A stretch of DNA of 64,000 nt from Alistipes sp. Lineage in GTDB: Bacteria > Bacteroidota > Bacteroidia > Bacteroidales > Rikenellaceae. Shown here in pieces: positions 1 to 9,619 of this stretch. A model generated the notes under the pieces. That model had not been told where the DNA came from, did not search any database, and saw only the letters and a program-made list of their open reading frames with translations. The translations under genes were made by a program, and so were the position numbers. Each line of letters begins with the position of its first letter. Within the stretch, counting starts at the first letter, position 1. Where the stretch lies: positions 62,001 through 126,000 of the forward strand of contig JAGAOZ010000024.1 in NCBI GenBank assembly GCA_017623505.1, given 5' to 3'.

Positions 1-1428
1 ATCGTTATCCACAAATGGCACAACCTTGCGATACTTCTCCACCAAGTTCTCTATAAACTCCGACGAGCGTGCCGGACGACGGAACTCCAACGCCTGAGCG
101 CCATTCATCAGCTCGATAGCCAAAACTCTCTCGGTGTTGAGCACCACACGATATAGCTTTGTTGCTGCATTAGAACCCATACTGACGTGGTCCTCTTGAC
201 CTTGTGACGACGGGATAGAATCCACCGACGCAGGCATACACAGACCCTTTGACTGACTAACGATAGAGGCTGCGGTATATTGCGGAATCATAAAACCGCT
301 ATTCAAGCCGGGATTTGCCACCAAGAAGTTAGGCAACTCTCGCTTACCCGAAATCAGGCGATATGTTCTTCGCTCCGATATATTACCCAACTCGGCAACC
401 GCTATCGCCAAGAAATCCATCGCAAGAGCTATCGGCTGACCGTGGAAGTTACCTGCCGAGACAACCATATCCTCATCGGGGAATATCGTCGGGTTATCTG
501 TCACACTATTTATCTCTGTTTCAAGCACACCAGCCACATACTCTATCGTATCTTTCGATGCACCGTGTACCTGTGGCACACAGCGGAACGAATATGGGTC
601 TTGCACGTGAGCCTTATGACGCGCGATAAGTTCACTACCCTTTAGCAACTCACGCATACGACGAGCCGTTGTAAGCTGACCGCGATGCCCTCTGATGATA
701 TGCACCTCGTCGCAGAAAGGCTCTATTCTGCCATCAAAAGCATCCAACGACAGAGCTGCTATTCTATCTGCCCATTCGCTCAAATCCTGAGCCTTCAGAA
801 TTGACCATACTCCGAATGCACTCATAAACTGAGTACCATTAAGCAGAGCTAAGCCCTCTTTTGATTGCAACTCTATTGGCGACCAGCCCTTTGCTTTAAG
901 TATCTCTTTCGATGGAATAATCACACCATGATACTCTACCTCTCCCAAGCCCAGGAGTGGCAACGACAGATGAGCCAGCGGAGCCAAATCTCCCGATGCG
1001 CCCAGTGAACCCTGCTGATAGACCACGGGAAGAATATCGTTGTTGAAGAACTCAATAAGTCGCTCTACCGTTGCAAGCTGCACACCCGAATTACCATACG
1101 AGAGCGACTGCACCTTCAGCAGGAGCATCAACTTAACCACCTCGTTGTCTACTCTATCGCCCGTACCGCAAGCGTGTGACATAACCAGATTCTTCTGCAA
1201 ACAGCCCAACTCGTCTGCGCCTACCGAGATATTACACAACGAGCCAAAGCCTGTCGTGATACCATATATAGGAGCCTCCTGCGTAGCCATCTTACTATCC
1301 AGATACTCTCTACAATGTACTATTCTGCGTCGAGCATCCTCACTTAGCTCCAAGCAATAACCCTCCTCGATAATTTGGCGAACACGCTCCAACGAAAGGT
1401 GTTCTGCCGATATTTGATGTATCTTCAT
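1..1428 (-). CDS. hutH: Histidine ammonia-lyase, 3' end cut by window edge
   Basis: This enzyme deaminates L-histidine to trans-urocanate, the first step of cytosolic histidine degradation. The reading frame is open from an ATG at 1428 to the left edge (476 codons). The family is about 500 residues, so only a short C-terminal piece is missing. Visible motifs are GTTGFGSLCN, SHACGTGDRVD and ASGDLAPLAH. The Ala-Ser-Gly inside the last one cyclises into the MIO electrophile of this family. The start codon shares one base with the hutU stop codon (TAATG), so translation is probably coupled. It is the third gene of a leftward ftcD-hutU-hutH operon. hutI is not in view and may lie further left. The assignment is firm. 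Confidence 0.96.
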   Translation of the reverse strand, partial: MKIHQISAEHLSLERVRQIIEEGYCLELSEDARRRIVHCREYLDSKMATQEAPIYGITTGFGSLCNISVGADELGCLQKNLVMSHACGTGDRVDNEVVKLMLLLKVQSLSYGNSGVQLATVERLIEFFNNDILPVVYQQGSLGASGDLAPLAHLSLPLLGLGEVEYHGVIIPSKEILKAKGWSPIELQSKEGLALLNGTQFMSAFGVWSILKAQDLSEWADRIAALSLDAFDGRIEPFCDEVHIIRGHRGQLTTARRMRELLKGSELIARHKAHVQDPYSFRCVPQVHGASKDTIEYVAGVLETEINSVTDNPTIFPDEDMVVSAGNFHGQPIALAMDFLAIAVAELGNISERRTYRLISGKRELPNFLVANPGLNSGFMIPQYTAASIVSQSKGLCMPASVDSIPSSQGQEDHVSMGSNAATKLYRVVLNTERVLAIELMNGAQALEFRRPARSSEFIENLVEKYRKVVPFVDND

Positions 1429-3440
1429 TATTTTAACGCATTTTTAATCAACTCTTCATCTGCAAAGTTTGGCAACGTAACCTTCAACTGTGGCGTACGC
1501 TCCATCTCACGCTTTATTGCCGCTATTGCTCCCTCGTTACGTGCCCAGCTACGACGTGCTATACCATTATTCACGTCCCACAGAAGCATCTCACGAATAT
1601 GCCTATCCGACTCCTCCGAGCCGTCGATAACCATACCGAAGCCTCCATTTATCACTTCACCCCAGCCGACGCCACCGCCGTTGTGGATAGATACCCACGT
1701 AGCACCTCGGAACGCATCACCTATCACGTTATGCACCGCCATATCTGCCGTACGTGACGAGCCATCATAGATATTTGATGTTTCACGATAAGGCGAGTCT
1801 GTTCCCGATACATCATGGTGGTCACGGCCAAGCACCACAGGTGCCGAAATTACGCCCTCGGCTATTGCTCGATTAAATGCCTGAGCAATCTTTGTTCTTC
1901 CCTCACAATCAGCATAAAGGATGCGAGCCTGAGAGCCTACAACCAAGCGGTTACGTCCCGCCTCACGTATCCAATGGATATTATCCTCCATCTGCGAGCA
2001 TATATCCGCAGGTGCTGTTGCCTTAATCTGCTCCAACACCTCAGCAGCTATGCGGTCCGTCTGTGCCAAATCCTCTGCCTTACCCGATGTACAAACCCAA
2101 CGGAACGGACCAAAGCCATAGTCGAAGAACATTGGACCCATAATATCCTGCACGTATGACGGATAGCGGAATCTGCCACCCTCGCCCATCACATCTGCTC
2201 CCGCACGTGACGACTCCAACAAAAAAGCATTACCATAATCAAAGAAGTACATTCCCTGCTCTGCAAGCTGGTTAATAGCAGCCACTTGACGACGCAACGA
2301 CTCCTGTACGCACTCCTTGAAACGCTCCGGCTCCTCTGCCATCATTCGATTTGACTCCTCATAACTATACCCCACAGGGTAGTAACCTCCCGCCCAAGGG
2401 TTATGCAGCGATGTTTGGTCCGAGCCTAAATCGACCTTTATTCCCTCCTGAGCCAAACGCTCCCATAAATCGACTGCATTACCTACGTAGGCCATCGACA
2501 CAACCTCTTTACGCTCCATAGCCTCACGAATACGTGGGATAAGCTGATCGAGCGATGTATGCAACTCATCAACCCAACCCTGCGCATATCTCTTCTCTGC
2601 TGCCTTTGGGTTAATCTCTGCCACAACACTCACCACCTGCGAGATATTTCCCGCCTTTGGCTGAGCTCCCGACATACCTCCCAAGCCCGACGATACGAAC
2701 AACATACCTCGAGCATCAGTCTGTCCCTCCGTAAATCGCTTACGGGCAGCATTCATCACCGTAATTGTTGTTCCATGCACAATACCTTGCGGACCGATAT
2801 ACATATATGAGCCGGCTGTCATCTGACCATACTGCGACACACCCAAAGCATTGAATCGCTCCCAATCATCAGGCTTCGAGTAATTAGGGATAACCATTCC
2901 GTTACTCACAATCACACGTGGCGCATCCTTATGCGAGGGGAACAATCCCAGCGGGTGTCCCGAATACATAACGAGCGTCTGCTCGTCGCTCATCTGCGAG
3001 AGATACTGCATCGTCAGTCGATACTGCGCCCAATTCTGGAACACAGCACCATTACCGCCGTATGTAATCAATTCGTGAGGATGTTGCGCCACCGCCTTAT
3101 CCAGATTATTCTGTATCATCATCATTATCGCTGCCGCTTGACGTGATTGAGCAGGATACTCATCTATCGGACGGGCATACATCTCATAATCGGGACGCAG
3201 ACGATACATATATATCCTGCCATACATCGCCAACTCCTCGGCAAACTCCTTTGCCAGCGTAGCGTGATGCTTTGCAGGGAAATAACGCAAGGCATTTTTC
3301 AGTGCCAACTCTTTCTCCTCAGCCGATAGAATATCCTTTCGCTTAGGGGCGTGATTTATCTGCTCGTCGTAAGGTTTTGGTGCAGGCAACACATCGGGAA
3401 TACCCGCACGAATATCATCCTGAAACTCTTTGAGTGTCAT
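1428..3440 (-). CDS. hutU: Urocanate hydratase, long form
   Basis: It hydrates urocanate to imidazolonepropionate, the second step of histidine degradation, using tightly bound NAD+. The 670-residue protein has YGGNG at about 127, the Gly-rich GLGGMSGAQ NAD-binding segment at about 252, and GNAVDLWE further on. It is about 110 residues longer than the common 550-560 aa enzyme. The extra length is mostly an N-terminal extension before the YGGNG region plus internal insertions. It starts 3 bp after the ftcD stop and overlaps hutH by one base, so the three genes form one operon. Confidence 0.95.
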   Translation of the reverse strand: MTLKEFQDDIRAGIPDVLPAPKPYDEQINHAPKRKDILSAEEKELALKNALRYFPAKHHATLAKEFAEELAMYGRIYMYRLRPDYEMYARPIDEYPAQSRQAAAIMMMIQNNLDKAVAQHPHELITYGGNGAVFQNWAQYRLTMQYLSQMSDEQTLVMYSGHPLGLFPSHKDAPRVIVSNGMVIPNYSKPDDWERFNALGVSQYGQMTAGSYMYIGPQGIVHGTTITVMNAARKRFTEGQTDARGMLFVSSGLGGMSGAQPKAGNISQVVSVVAEINPKAAEKRYAQGWVDELHTSLDQLIPRIREAMERKEVVSMAYVGNAVDLWERLAQEGIKVDLGSDQTSLHNPWAGGYYPVGYSYEESNRMMAEEPERFKECVQESLRRQVAAINQLAEQGMYFFDYGNAFLLESSRAGADVMGEGGRFRYPSYVQDIMGPMFFDYGFGPFRWVCTSGKAEDLAQTDRIAAEVLEQIKATAPADICSQMEDNIHWIREAGRNRLVVGSQARILYADCEGRTKIAQAFNRAIAEGVISAPVVLGRDHHDVSGTDSPYRETSNIYDGSSRTADMAVHNVIGDAFRGATWVSIHNGGGVGWGEVINGGFGMVIDGSEESDRHIREMLLWDVNNGIARRSWARNEGAIAAIKREMERTPQLKVTLPNFADEELIKNALK

Positions 3441-3443
3441 ATC

Positions 3444-5141
3444 TTATCCTATTTTTTCTTCAACAATCTTCAACACCTCTTGCTCCATCGCCACAGCTCT
3501 TGCTGCAATCTGGTCAGCCTCGTCTACAAGCTCAGCAGCCTTCGCTTTATCTTTCAGTCCGGCAGCATTAATTCGCACATTGAGCCTTGCACCCAACACT
3601 GCGCTGCGTGCCGCTAATGCTCCCACACCCGCATCTGATACTGAGTTTGGATTGCCCTGCTCTGCCATAGCTTTCACAATCTCAAAAACTCGCTCTGCCG
3701 CCTTCATCGTACGCAATGGCACCTCCGTAGCATAGAGTGTCGCCACCTGCAATGCTGCACTACGCGCCGCCTTCTCCTCGTCGGTTGTCTTCGGCATAGC
3801 AAATACCGCCATTATACGGTTAAACGCCTCAGTATCCTCATCGACCAAATGAAGCAACTCTGCCATCAATGCCTGACCCTTCTCTGCCCACATAGAGAAC
3901 TCCTCCCAGCGTTCATCCCAACCGGCTTTGTGCGACGACAGATTAGCCACCATTGTTCCCAATGCTGCACCCAACGCACCCATATAAGCCGATATAGAGC
4001 CTCCACCTGGAGCTGGCGATTCACTCGCCGTCTCCTCAGCAAAGCCCTTACAAGTCATATCTATCAATCGCTTACCCGCAGGCTCTTCAAGCATATACTC
4101 TATAACCTTCTCCTGTGGATTAAAAGGCTTCAAATCATCCAAGCCCATCGACTTTATAGCGATACGGATTATCTCTTGCTCGGTAATACCCAACGAGCGA
4201 TGTTGCTTACGCAGGAAGTGTCTGCCCGCATCCAATAAAGCACGCTTTGGCACCAAACCGACAATCTCCGTTCCCGTCACTCTCACTCCACGTGCGTCGG
4301 CGCAACGGCACACCTCGTCAAAAGCTACGTGCAGAGGCGTAACGGCTATATTTGTCAGATTCATCGACACCTGCGCTATACCATACTCCTCGATATACCA
4401 TCCGATACCCTTCGTACTCTTGAGCGTTCCCGGGCGCATCACAGGCTCGCCATTCTCGTCCTTAACGATTTTGCCCACGATAGGATTTCCCTCTCTTACA
4501 GGGCGACCCTTTTCACGCACGTCAAACGCAATAGCATTGGCACGACGAGTAGATGTTGTGTTAAGATTAAAATTCACTGCAATAAGGAAATCTCTCGCAC
4601 CGACAGCCGTAGCACCCGTACGTGCTATATCTTCATCAAAGGCTCTCGCACCAAAATCTGGAGCGTCCGCCTCAGACGTCATTCTCTCCGGCAGGCCCTC
4701 ATACTCGCCCTGGCGACACACAGCCAAGTTGCGACGCTCCTCCGTAAAGGCTGCCGCCTCGTAACAATATATTGGGATTCTCAACTCCTCGGCTATTCTG
4801 CGTGCCAACGAGCGAGCCAACTCTGCACACTCCTCCAATGTCACACCCGACACAGGAATCAGCGGACAAACATCCGTCGCTCCCATTCTCGGATGCGCTC
4901 CCTTATGCTTGCGCATATCTATCAGCTCTGCTGCGCGCTTCACGCCCGCAAACGCAGCCTCAACAACTGCCTCGGGCTCTCCCACAAAGGTCACCACCGT
5001 ACGATTTGTCGCCTCACCTGGGTCCACATCCAGAAGTTTCACATCTGCTGCCGCTGTAATAGCCGCTGTAATCTGCTCTATAACGCCCTTATCTCGTCCC
5101 TCACTAAAGTTTGGAACACACTCTATAATTCGTTTTTCCAT
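3444..5141 (-). CDS. ftcD: Fused glutamate formimidoyltransferase / formimidoyl-THF cyclodeaminase
   Basis: The two-domain enzyme moves the formimino group from formimidoyl-glutamate to tetrahydrofolate and then deaminates it to methenyl-THF, feeding one-carbon metabolism. Residues 1 to about 300 are the formiminotransferase (IECVPNFSEGRD at the start, HKGAHPRMGATD near residue 80). From about 340 to 565 is the cyclodeaminase, with SPAPGGGSISAY. The domain order matches the vertebrate FTCD fusion, which many Bacteroidetes also carry. It is the first gene of the hut operon, with a TAnnTTTG element about 35 bp upstream. Confidence 0.95.
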   Translation of the reverse strand: MEKRIIECVPNFSEGRDKGVIEQITAAITAAADVKLLDVDPGEATNRTVVTFVGEPEAVVEAAFAGVKRAAELIDMRKHKGAHPRMGATDVCPLIPVSGVTLEECAELARSLARRIAEELRIPIYCYEAAAFTEERRNLAVCRQGEYEGLPERMTSEADAPDFGARAFDEDIARTGATAVGARDFLIAVNFNLNTTSTRRANAIAFDVREKGRPVREGNPIVGKIVKDENGEPVMRPGTLKSTKGIGWYIEEYGIAQVSMNLTNIAVTPLHVAFDEVCRCADARGVRVTGTEIVGLVPKRALLDAGRHFLRKQHRSLGITEQEIIRIAIKSMGLDDLKPFNPQEKVIEYMLEEPAGKRLIDMTCKGFAEETASESPAPGGGSISAYMGALGAALGTMVANLSSHKAGWDERWEEFSMWAEKGQALMAELLHLVDEDTEAFNRIMAVFAMPKTTDEEKAARSAALQVATLYATEVPLRTMKAAERVFEIVKAMAEQGNPNSVSDAGVGALAARSAVLGARLNVRINAAGLKDKAKAAELVDEADQIAARAVAMEQEVLKIVEEKIG

Positions 5142-5173
5142 CGTGGTAATCGATTCTTGTTATTTTTAACTTT

Positions 5174-5181
5174 CAAATATA
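5174..5181 (-). promoter_or_regulatory. Candidate -7 element of the hut operon
   Basis: On the minus strand this reads TATATTTG, an exact match to the Bacteroidetes -7 consensus TAnnTTTG, 33 bp before the ftcD start codon. A TTTG at the ideal upstream distance is not obvious, so only half of the promoter is supported. Confidence 0.5.
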
Positions 5182-5223
5182 ATCATTTTGCACAGATTTA
5201 GCAACACCAAACAAAAAAAACAC

Positions 5224-5231
5224 TATTTTTG
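5224..5231 (+). promoter_or_regulatory. Candidate -7 element of the patatin gene
   Basis: TATTTTTG matches TAnnTTTG and lies 22 bp before the ATG at 5254. It supports that ATG over the in-frame ATG at 5188, which would lie upstream of the promoter. Confidence 0.5.
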
Positions 5232-5253
5232 CAAAGCAAAAAGAGGAACAGCT

Positions 5254-6111
5254 ATGGGAAACGAGCACAAACAGTTCATCATAACGCCTCAAGCGGGCCT
5301 TATTCTTGAGGGTGGCGGCATGCGTGGAGTCTTCACGTGTGGCGTTTTGGATAATCTTATGGACAGAGGCATCCGTTTCCCTTACACTATCGGCGTTAGT
5401 GCCGGAGCATGTAATGGTCTATCGTATATCTCCGGCCAGCGAGGTCGTGCCAAGTATAGCACCATAGACCTTATGGCTGAGCATCACTACATCGGTTACC
5501 GCTACCTGCTCACCAAGCGCAATATCATGGATTTTGATCTACTGTTCCACACCTTTCCGGAGCAGATTATCCCTTACGACTATGAGGCCTTAGCCCGCAG
5601 CGAGCAACACTTCGAGATGGTCACCACAAGTTGCGTAACGGGTCAAGCGTGTTACTACGAGGAGAAGAACAACCCCAAGCGCGTCATAGATATTGCCAAA
5701 GCCTCAAGCAGTCTGCCTTTTGTCTGTCCTATCAGCTACGTCGATGGCGAGCCTATGCTTGACGGAGGCATTGCCGACTCCATTCCACTGCTTCGAGCCA
5801 GAGAGCTCGGCTACACCAATAACGTTGTAGTCCTCACCCGCAATAAAGGCTATCGCAAGCCCGACAAACCGGGCACGGTACTACCCTTCTTCTATCACAA
5901 ATACCCCGCAGTTAAGGAGGCTATTCGCCGTCGTAATGCACTCTATAATGAGCAAGTGTCGCTTGTCGAAGAGTTGGAAGCCAAGGGAGAGTTGATTGTT
6001 CTACGCCCCGAACGCCCCATCGAGGTAGACCGCATGGAGAAGAATATCTCGAAGCTCACCGCATTATACGACGAAGGATACCGCCTTGCTTCACAAATTG
6101 ACTTTAAATAA
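5254..6111 (+). CDS. Patatin-like phospholipase family protein
   Basis: A cytoplasmic serine lipase/acyl hydrolase of the bacterial patatin (RssA/YjjU-like) type. The N-terminus carries the oxyanion-hole motif GGGMRGVF. The nucleophile elbow follows as GVSAGA (Ser of GxSxG), and DGGIADSIP holds the catalytic Asp, giving the Ser-Asp dyad. There is no signal peptide. I chose the ATG at 5254 because a promoter-like TATTTTTG lies between it and the upstream in-frame ATG. The gene is divergent from the hut operon and followed after 24 bp by a nucleotidase gene, perhaps cotranscribed. The substrate is not predictable. Confidence 0.88.
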   Translation: MGNEHKQFIITPQAGLILEGGGMRGVFTCGVLDNLMDRGIRFPYTIGVSAGACNGLSYISGQRGRAKYSTIDLMAEHHYIGYRYLLTKRNIMDFDLLFHTFPEQIIPYDYEALARSEQHFEMVTTSCVTGQACYYEEKNNPKRVIDIAKASSSLPFVCPISYVDGEPMLDGGIADSIPLLRARELGYTNNVVVLTRNKGYRKPDKPGTVLPFFYHKYPAVKEAIRRRNALYNEQVSLVEELEAKGELIVLRPERPIEVDRMEKNISKLTALYDEGYRLASQIDFK

Positions 6112-6135
6112 ACATACATTATAACACACCGCAAT

Positions 6136-7785
6136 ATGAAACTACACAACCTCTTCACAAGGCTGATTTTATTCACTCTGGCAGCCTTCCTATCTACCGG
6201 TTGCGCCTCTACATCATCACGTGTATCAACCGCCCAAGCTATACCACAGAATCCAATAGTCATCCTCTACGACAACGACGTACACTGCGCCGTTGATGGC
6301 TATGCTCACCTTGTCAGCGTGCGTGAGATGATGGAGAATGACAACGCCTATGTCACCACCGTATCAGCTGGCGACTTCATCTCAGGAGATATTGTCGGCA
6401 CTATAACCAAAGGTGAGGCAATCATCGATATTATGAATCGTGTTCAATACGATGTTATCGCACTCGGCAATCACGAGTTCGACTTCGGTCTTCCGCACAT
6501 TTTGTCACTGACCGAAGCTTTGGATGCCACAACCGTCTGTGCCAATCTGCGCCATATCGAGAGCAACAAACCTCTCTTTACGCCCTACAAAATCATCAGC
6601 TACGATGACGTAGATATTGCCTACATCGGCATTACCACCTCTGCCACCTCTACGCTCGTTTCCGCCAATACTTTCCGCAACGAGAGGGATGAACTTATTT
6701 ACGATTTTTCAAATAACAACCTCTACGCCGTAACTCAACACTATATCGACCAAGCCATCAACGAGGGTGCCGATTATGTCGTTGCCCTTGCTCATTTAGG
6801 CGATGTAGGACAGAGCGGTCACAGCAACTCTGTCGAACTTATCAATAACACCCACGGCATTGATGTTCTTATCGACGGTCACGACCATCACACTATCGAG
6901 GGCCGCATAGTGAAGAATAATCAAGGAGAGGATGTAATTCTCACGTCAAGTGGCACCAAGTTCCAATATATCGGAGCTGTCACACTCTCCACCGAAGGCA
7001 AGTTCTCCACACAACTCATTGCTGTAAGTAGCGAGAATAGCACAGATGCGGCAACTCAGGACTACGTCAATCAGATTAAACAAGAGGCTCTCGAGGCGGG
7101 TAAACGAGTTATCGGCCACACCTCATTCCCTATATCAATGCTCGGTCCTGACGGCAAGCGCATTGTCCGCAATAGTGAAGCAACCTTGGGTAATCTCTGC
7201 GCCGACGCTATTCGCTACGGCACCAATGCCGAGATAGCGATGATTAACGGAGGAGGTATCCGCGCCAGCATTAACGAGGGCGATATCACAATCAACGATT
7301 GTTTCCAAGTCTTCTCATTCAACAACACGGTCTGCACAGCCACAATGAGCGGAGCGCAGATACTCGATGCTCTGGAGTTTGGAGCCAGAGCAACCCCTAC
7401 CGAGGTTGGCGGTTTCCTGCACGTTAGCGGTCTGCGCTATCAAATCGACTTTGTACCATCGCCTGTCGTACTCGACGATAAAGGCATGTGCTCTCATATT
7501 ACCGATGGTAAGCGTCGCGTAAATAACGTCGAAGTCTTTGACAGTAAGACCAATAGCTATAAGCCTATCGAGCTTGACAGAATCTACACCGTAGGTAGTT
7601 TTGAATACCTTATTACGGGCAAGGGCGACGCCGGTGTTCTGCAATATGCCACCCTCAAAGATGGACAGTTAGGTCAAGACCTTCAGATGCTATCCGAGTA
7701 TATCGAAAAAGCCCTCGGCGGTGTCATCAGCGAACAATATCGCAAACCAGAAGGACGTATTCTCATAAACCTTGTATTTGATTAA
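6136..7785 (+). CDS. 5'-nucleotidase / UshA-family metallophosphoesterase lipoprotein
   Basis: A surface or periplasmic nucleotidase that probably releases nucleosides from nucleotides or related phosphodiesters. The signal peptide ends in a lipobox (LSTGC, Cys23). The metallophosphatase domain shows DNDVH, GDFISGD, GNHEFDFG, ALAHLGD and DGHDHH, the ligands of the two-metal site. The C-terminal 5'-nucleotidase domain begins with GHTSFPI and contains NGGGIRASINEGDIT, part of the substrate-binding half. The length (549 aa) is normal for a two-domain UshA/YfkN-type enzyme. A strong hairpin follows the stop codon. Confidence 0.9.
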   Translation: MKLHNLFTRLILFTLAAFLSTGCASTSSRVSTAQAIPQNPIVILYDNDVHCAVDGYAHLVSVREMMENDNAYVTTVSAGDFISGDIVGTITKGEAIIDIMNRVQYDVIALGNHEFDFGLPHILSLTEALDATTVCANLRHIESNKPLFTPYKIISYDDVDIAYIGITTSATSTLVSANTFRNERDELIYDFSNNNLYAVTQHYIDQAINEGADYVVALAHLGDVGQSGHSNSVELINNTHGIDVLIDGHDHHTIEGRIVKNNQGEDVILTSSGTKFQYIGAVTLSTEGKFSTQLIAVSSENSTDAATQDYVNQIKQEALEAGKRVIGHTSFPISMLGPDGKRIVRNSEATLGNLCADAIRYGTNAEIAMINGGGIRASINEGDITINDCFQVFSFNNTVCTATMSGAQILDALEFGARATPTEVGGFLHVSGLRYQIDFVPSPVVLDDKGMCSHITDGKRRVNNVEVFDSKTNSYKPIELDRIYTVGSFEYLITGKGDAGVLQYATLKDGQLGQDLQMLSEYIEKALGGVISEQYRKPEGRILINLVFD

Positions 7786-7790
7786 ACTAA

Positions 7791-7819
7791 AAATTGGCAG
7801 GCTCACGACCTGCCAATTT
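7791..7819. terminator. Bidirectional terminator hairpin
   Basis: A perfect 11-bp stem (7791-7801 with 7809-7819) with a 7-nt loop sits between two convergent genes. It has A-rich and T-rich outer ends on both sides, so it can serve both strands. Confidence 0.8.
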
Positions 7820-8923
7820 CTATTTCAGATACTCTTCAAAAAACCTATAAACGACCTGGTTTGCTTCATCATTTGGCTCATGCAACTCACGATTTGTCAT
7901 AGCAACACGTTGCTCATAACCAAGTAGTTTATTTACCGCTATTGTATGATTTAGCACACGCCATTGTGACCTCTCGTCACTATATCCTCCCGACACCAGA
8001 AATGGTCGTGGAGCCATCAATGCGTGCAATTCGTGCAGGTCGTGCCCCTCAGCCTTCATTCTCTCGTAAGTCCCAAGAGAGCCCAGATACCAAGGCTCCC
8101 AATAATTGACCATTCCACCTTTATCTTCAGCAAAGACAATTCCGGCGTCACCCCACACTGCACACGCAAATTTATCATACAGACACGAGGCAAACATCGC
8201 CCACTTACCGCCGTATGAATGGCCCATAACACCGACACGTTCTGCATCCACCATAGGCTCCAAAGCAATGGCTTCGTACGCATTTGCTGCGGCATAAGCC
8301 AACATCGACAACGGCTCAACCTCCTCCTTACCCTTTTCCGGATAACGTATCGCATAAGTCTGAGTCTTTGTGGTCTCGGTTGTTCCCAAAGAGAGAGTTA
8401 CAAAGCCTCGACGAGCAAGTTGTATAGCAAAATCTCTGTTAGGCTTTGTACCCAATCCTATGGCTGTCTCGGGCTCGTAGAATAGAGTTATCACAGCAGG
8501 CATTGGTTTATCACTATGAGGCACCAACAAATAGCCCTCAGTAACCTCATTTGGTGTCCAGCGCAACCTAACTTTGTATCGTACTATCGCATCATCCAGC
8601 ACAACAGAATCGACCCTCTCCAATCGTTGCCCTGTAATTATATCTGGCCATTGTCCCATACTTTTATGCCATGTTTCGAGAATCTCAACACGTCGCACAG
8701 CCCATTGCTTCGCATTACAAACGCTATCCCCATTCTGCATAATCAATGGTGAACGCCACTCTCCATAATCTCCTCTCCACTCCTCAGGAACCTGAAAATA
8801 TGATACTATATCCTCAGCCCAAGCAACATTTCGAGCCTTAGCAATACGGTTTGCGCCACAAGAGCTAATTCCCGCAGCAAACACAATCAACCAAACATAT
8901 CTCAATATTCGCATACTATGCAA
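7820..8923 (-). CDS. Alpha/beta hydrolase (acetyl-xylan-esterase-like) lipoprotein
   Basis: An envelope esterase or acyl hydrolase of unknown substrate. The N-terminus is a lipoprotein signal ending in GISSC; the ATG at 8914 (MRILRYVW) is an equally likely start. The nucleophile elbow GHSYGG lies near residue 238. A late SGGYSDER (acid) and a C-terminal His (RELHEPNDEAN) complete a plausible Ser-Asp-His triad. The overall pattern resembles the dienelactone-hydrolase/AXE1 group, which in Bacteroidetes often acts on carbohydrate esters. No polysaccharide-utilisation genes lie nearby to support that role. Confidence 0.75.
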   Translation of the reverse strand: MHSMRILRYVWLIVFAAGISSCGANRIAKARNVAWAEDIVSYFQVPEEWRGDYGEWRSPLIMQNGDSVCNAKQWAVRRVEILETWHKSMGQWPDIITGQRLERVDSVVLDDAIVRYKVRLRWTPNEVTEGYLLVPHSDKPMPAVITLFYEPETAIGLGTKPNRDFAIQLARRGFVTLSLGTTETTKTQTYAIRYPEKGKEEVEPLSMLAYAAANAYEAIALEPMVDAERVGVMGHSYGGKWAMFASCLYDKFACAVWGDAGIVFAEDKGGMVNYWEPWYLGSLGTYERMKAEGHDLHELHALMAPRPFLVSGGYSDERSQWRVLNHTIAVNKLLGYEQRVAMTNRELHEPNDEANQVVYRFFEEYLK

Positions 8924-8935
8924 TCTATGAAAACT

Positions 8936-9619
8936 CTACCCTACACCCAAATCACTATTTTCCAGTAGCACCTCTATCTTTGCATCATCTTTTATCATAG
9001 GATAGACCTCTGCTGCAAACCATCCAGCCAACTCCTCGTCACGACAAACAGAGGTTGTATTGTTGCAAAATACATTGACACTACAATACTCAAACAGTTG
9101 CTTTGCAGTCGCTATATCAGCCAATATTCGCTCCTTGCTATCGGCTTCGGTGCAGCATAAAAGGCATACACCATCAAAATATTTTGCTACATCTTGCGCC
9201 GAGACCTCCTCTACTACACCCTTATTCCACGCTCTGCGCAACTCAGCCGAGAAGCTCTCAATACCACAGCGAAATTTCACCTTGACACCTTCGAATTGTG
9301 CCGCAAAACGCTCTAACTGATGCCGATACATATAGTGCGCCTCAAACCACAAAGTATGAATCCGCTTCGCCTTCACAATCTTCTTCAGCAGAGCCAAACT
9401 TCGAGCATCCAACTCCATTGCCGAGCCGGAGTTGATTACATCCAATACCCCAAACTCGCCCGTAACCTGCTCTAAAACAAGCCGATTCACCTCATACGGA
9501 TTATCACTCGTATCGCTGTAATAATCACAAAACGTACAGCGTCCCCAGCGACAGCCTTGTCCCTGCAAAAGTATAAACTCACGCGGAAACTTATCCTCTA
9601 TTTTGCTGTAACGAATCAT
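8936..9619 (-). CDS. Radical SAM protein, candidate queuine lyase (QueL-like)
   Basis: A short (227 aa) radical SAM enzyme. The Cys cluster CRWGRCTFC (C-x4-C-x2-C, residues about 22-30) would hold the 4Fe-4S cluster that cleaves SAM. The spacing is one residue wider than the classical CxxxCxxC. The gene overlaps the end of the queuosine-precursor transporter gene by 29 bp, so the two products are probably made together. In gut bacteria such as Clostridioides difficile a small radical SAM enzyme (QueL) splits queuine to preQ1 in a queuine-salvage operon with a transporter. That makes QueL an attractive but unproven identity; another radical SAM function is possible. Confidence 0.6.
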   Translation of the reverse strand: MIRYSKIEDKFPREFILLQGQGCRWGRCTFCDYYSDTSDNPYEVNRLVLEQVTGEFGVLDVINSGSAMELDARSLALLKKIVKAKRIHTLWFEAHYMYRHQLERFAAQFEGVKVKFRCGIESFSAELRRAWNKGVVEEVSAQDVAKYFDGVCLLCCTEADSKERILADIATAKQLFEYCSVNVFCNNTTSVCRDEELAGWFAAEVYPMIKDDAKIEVLLENSDLGVG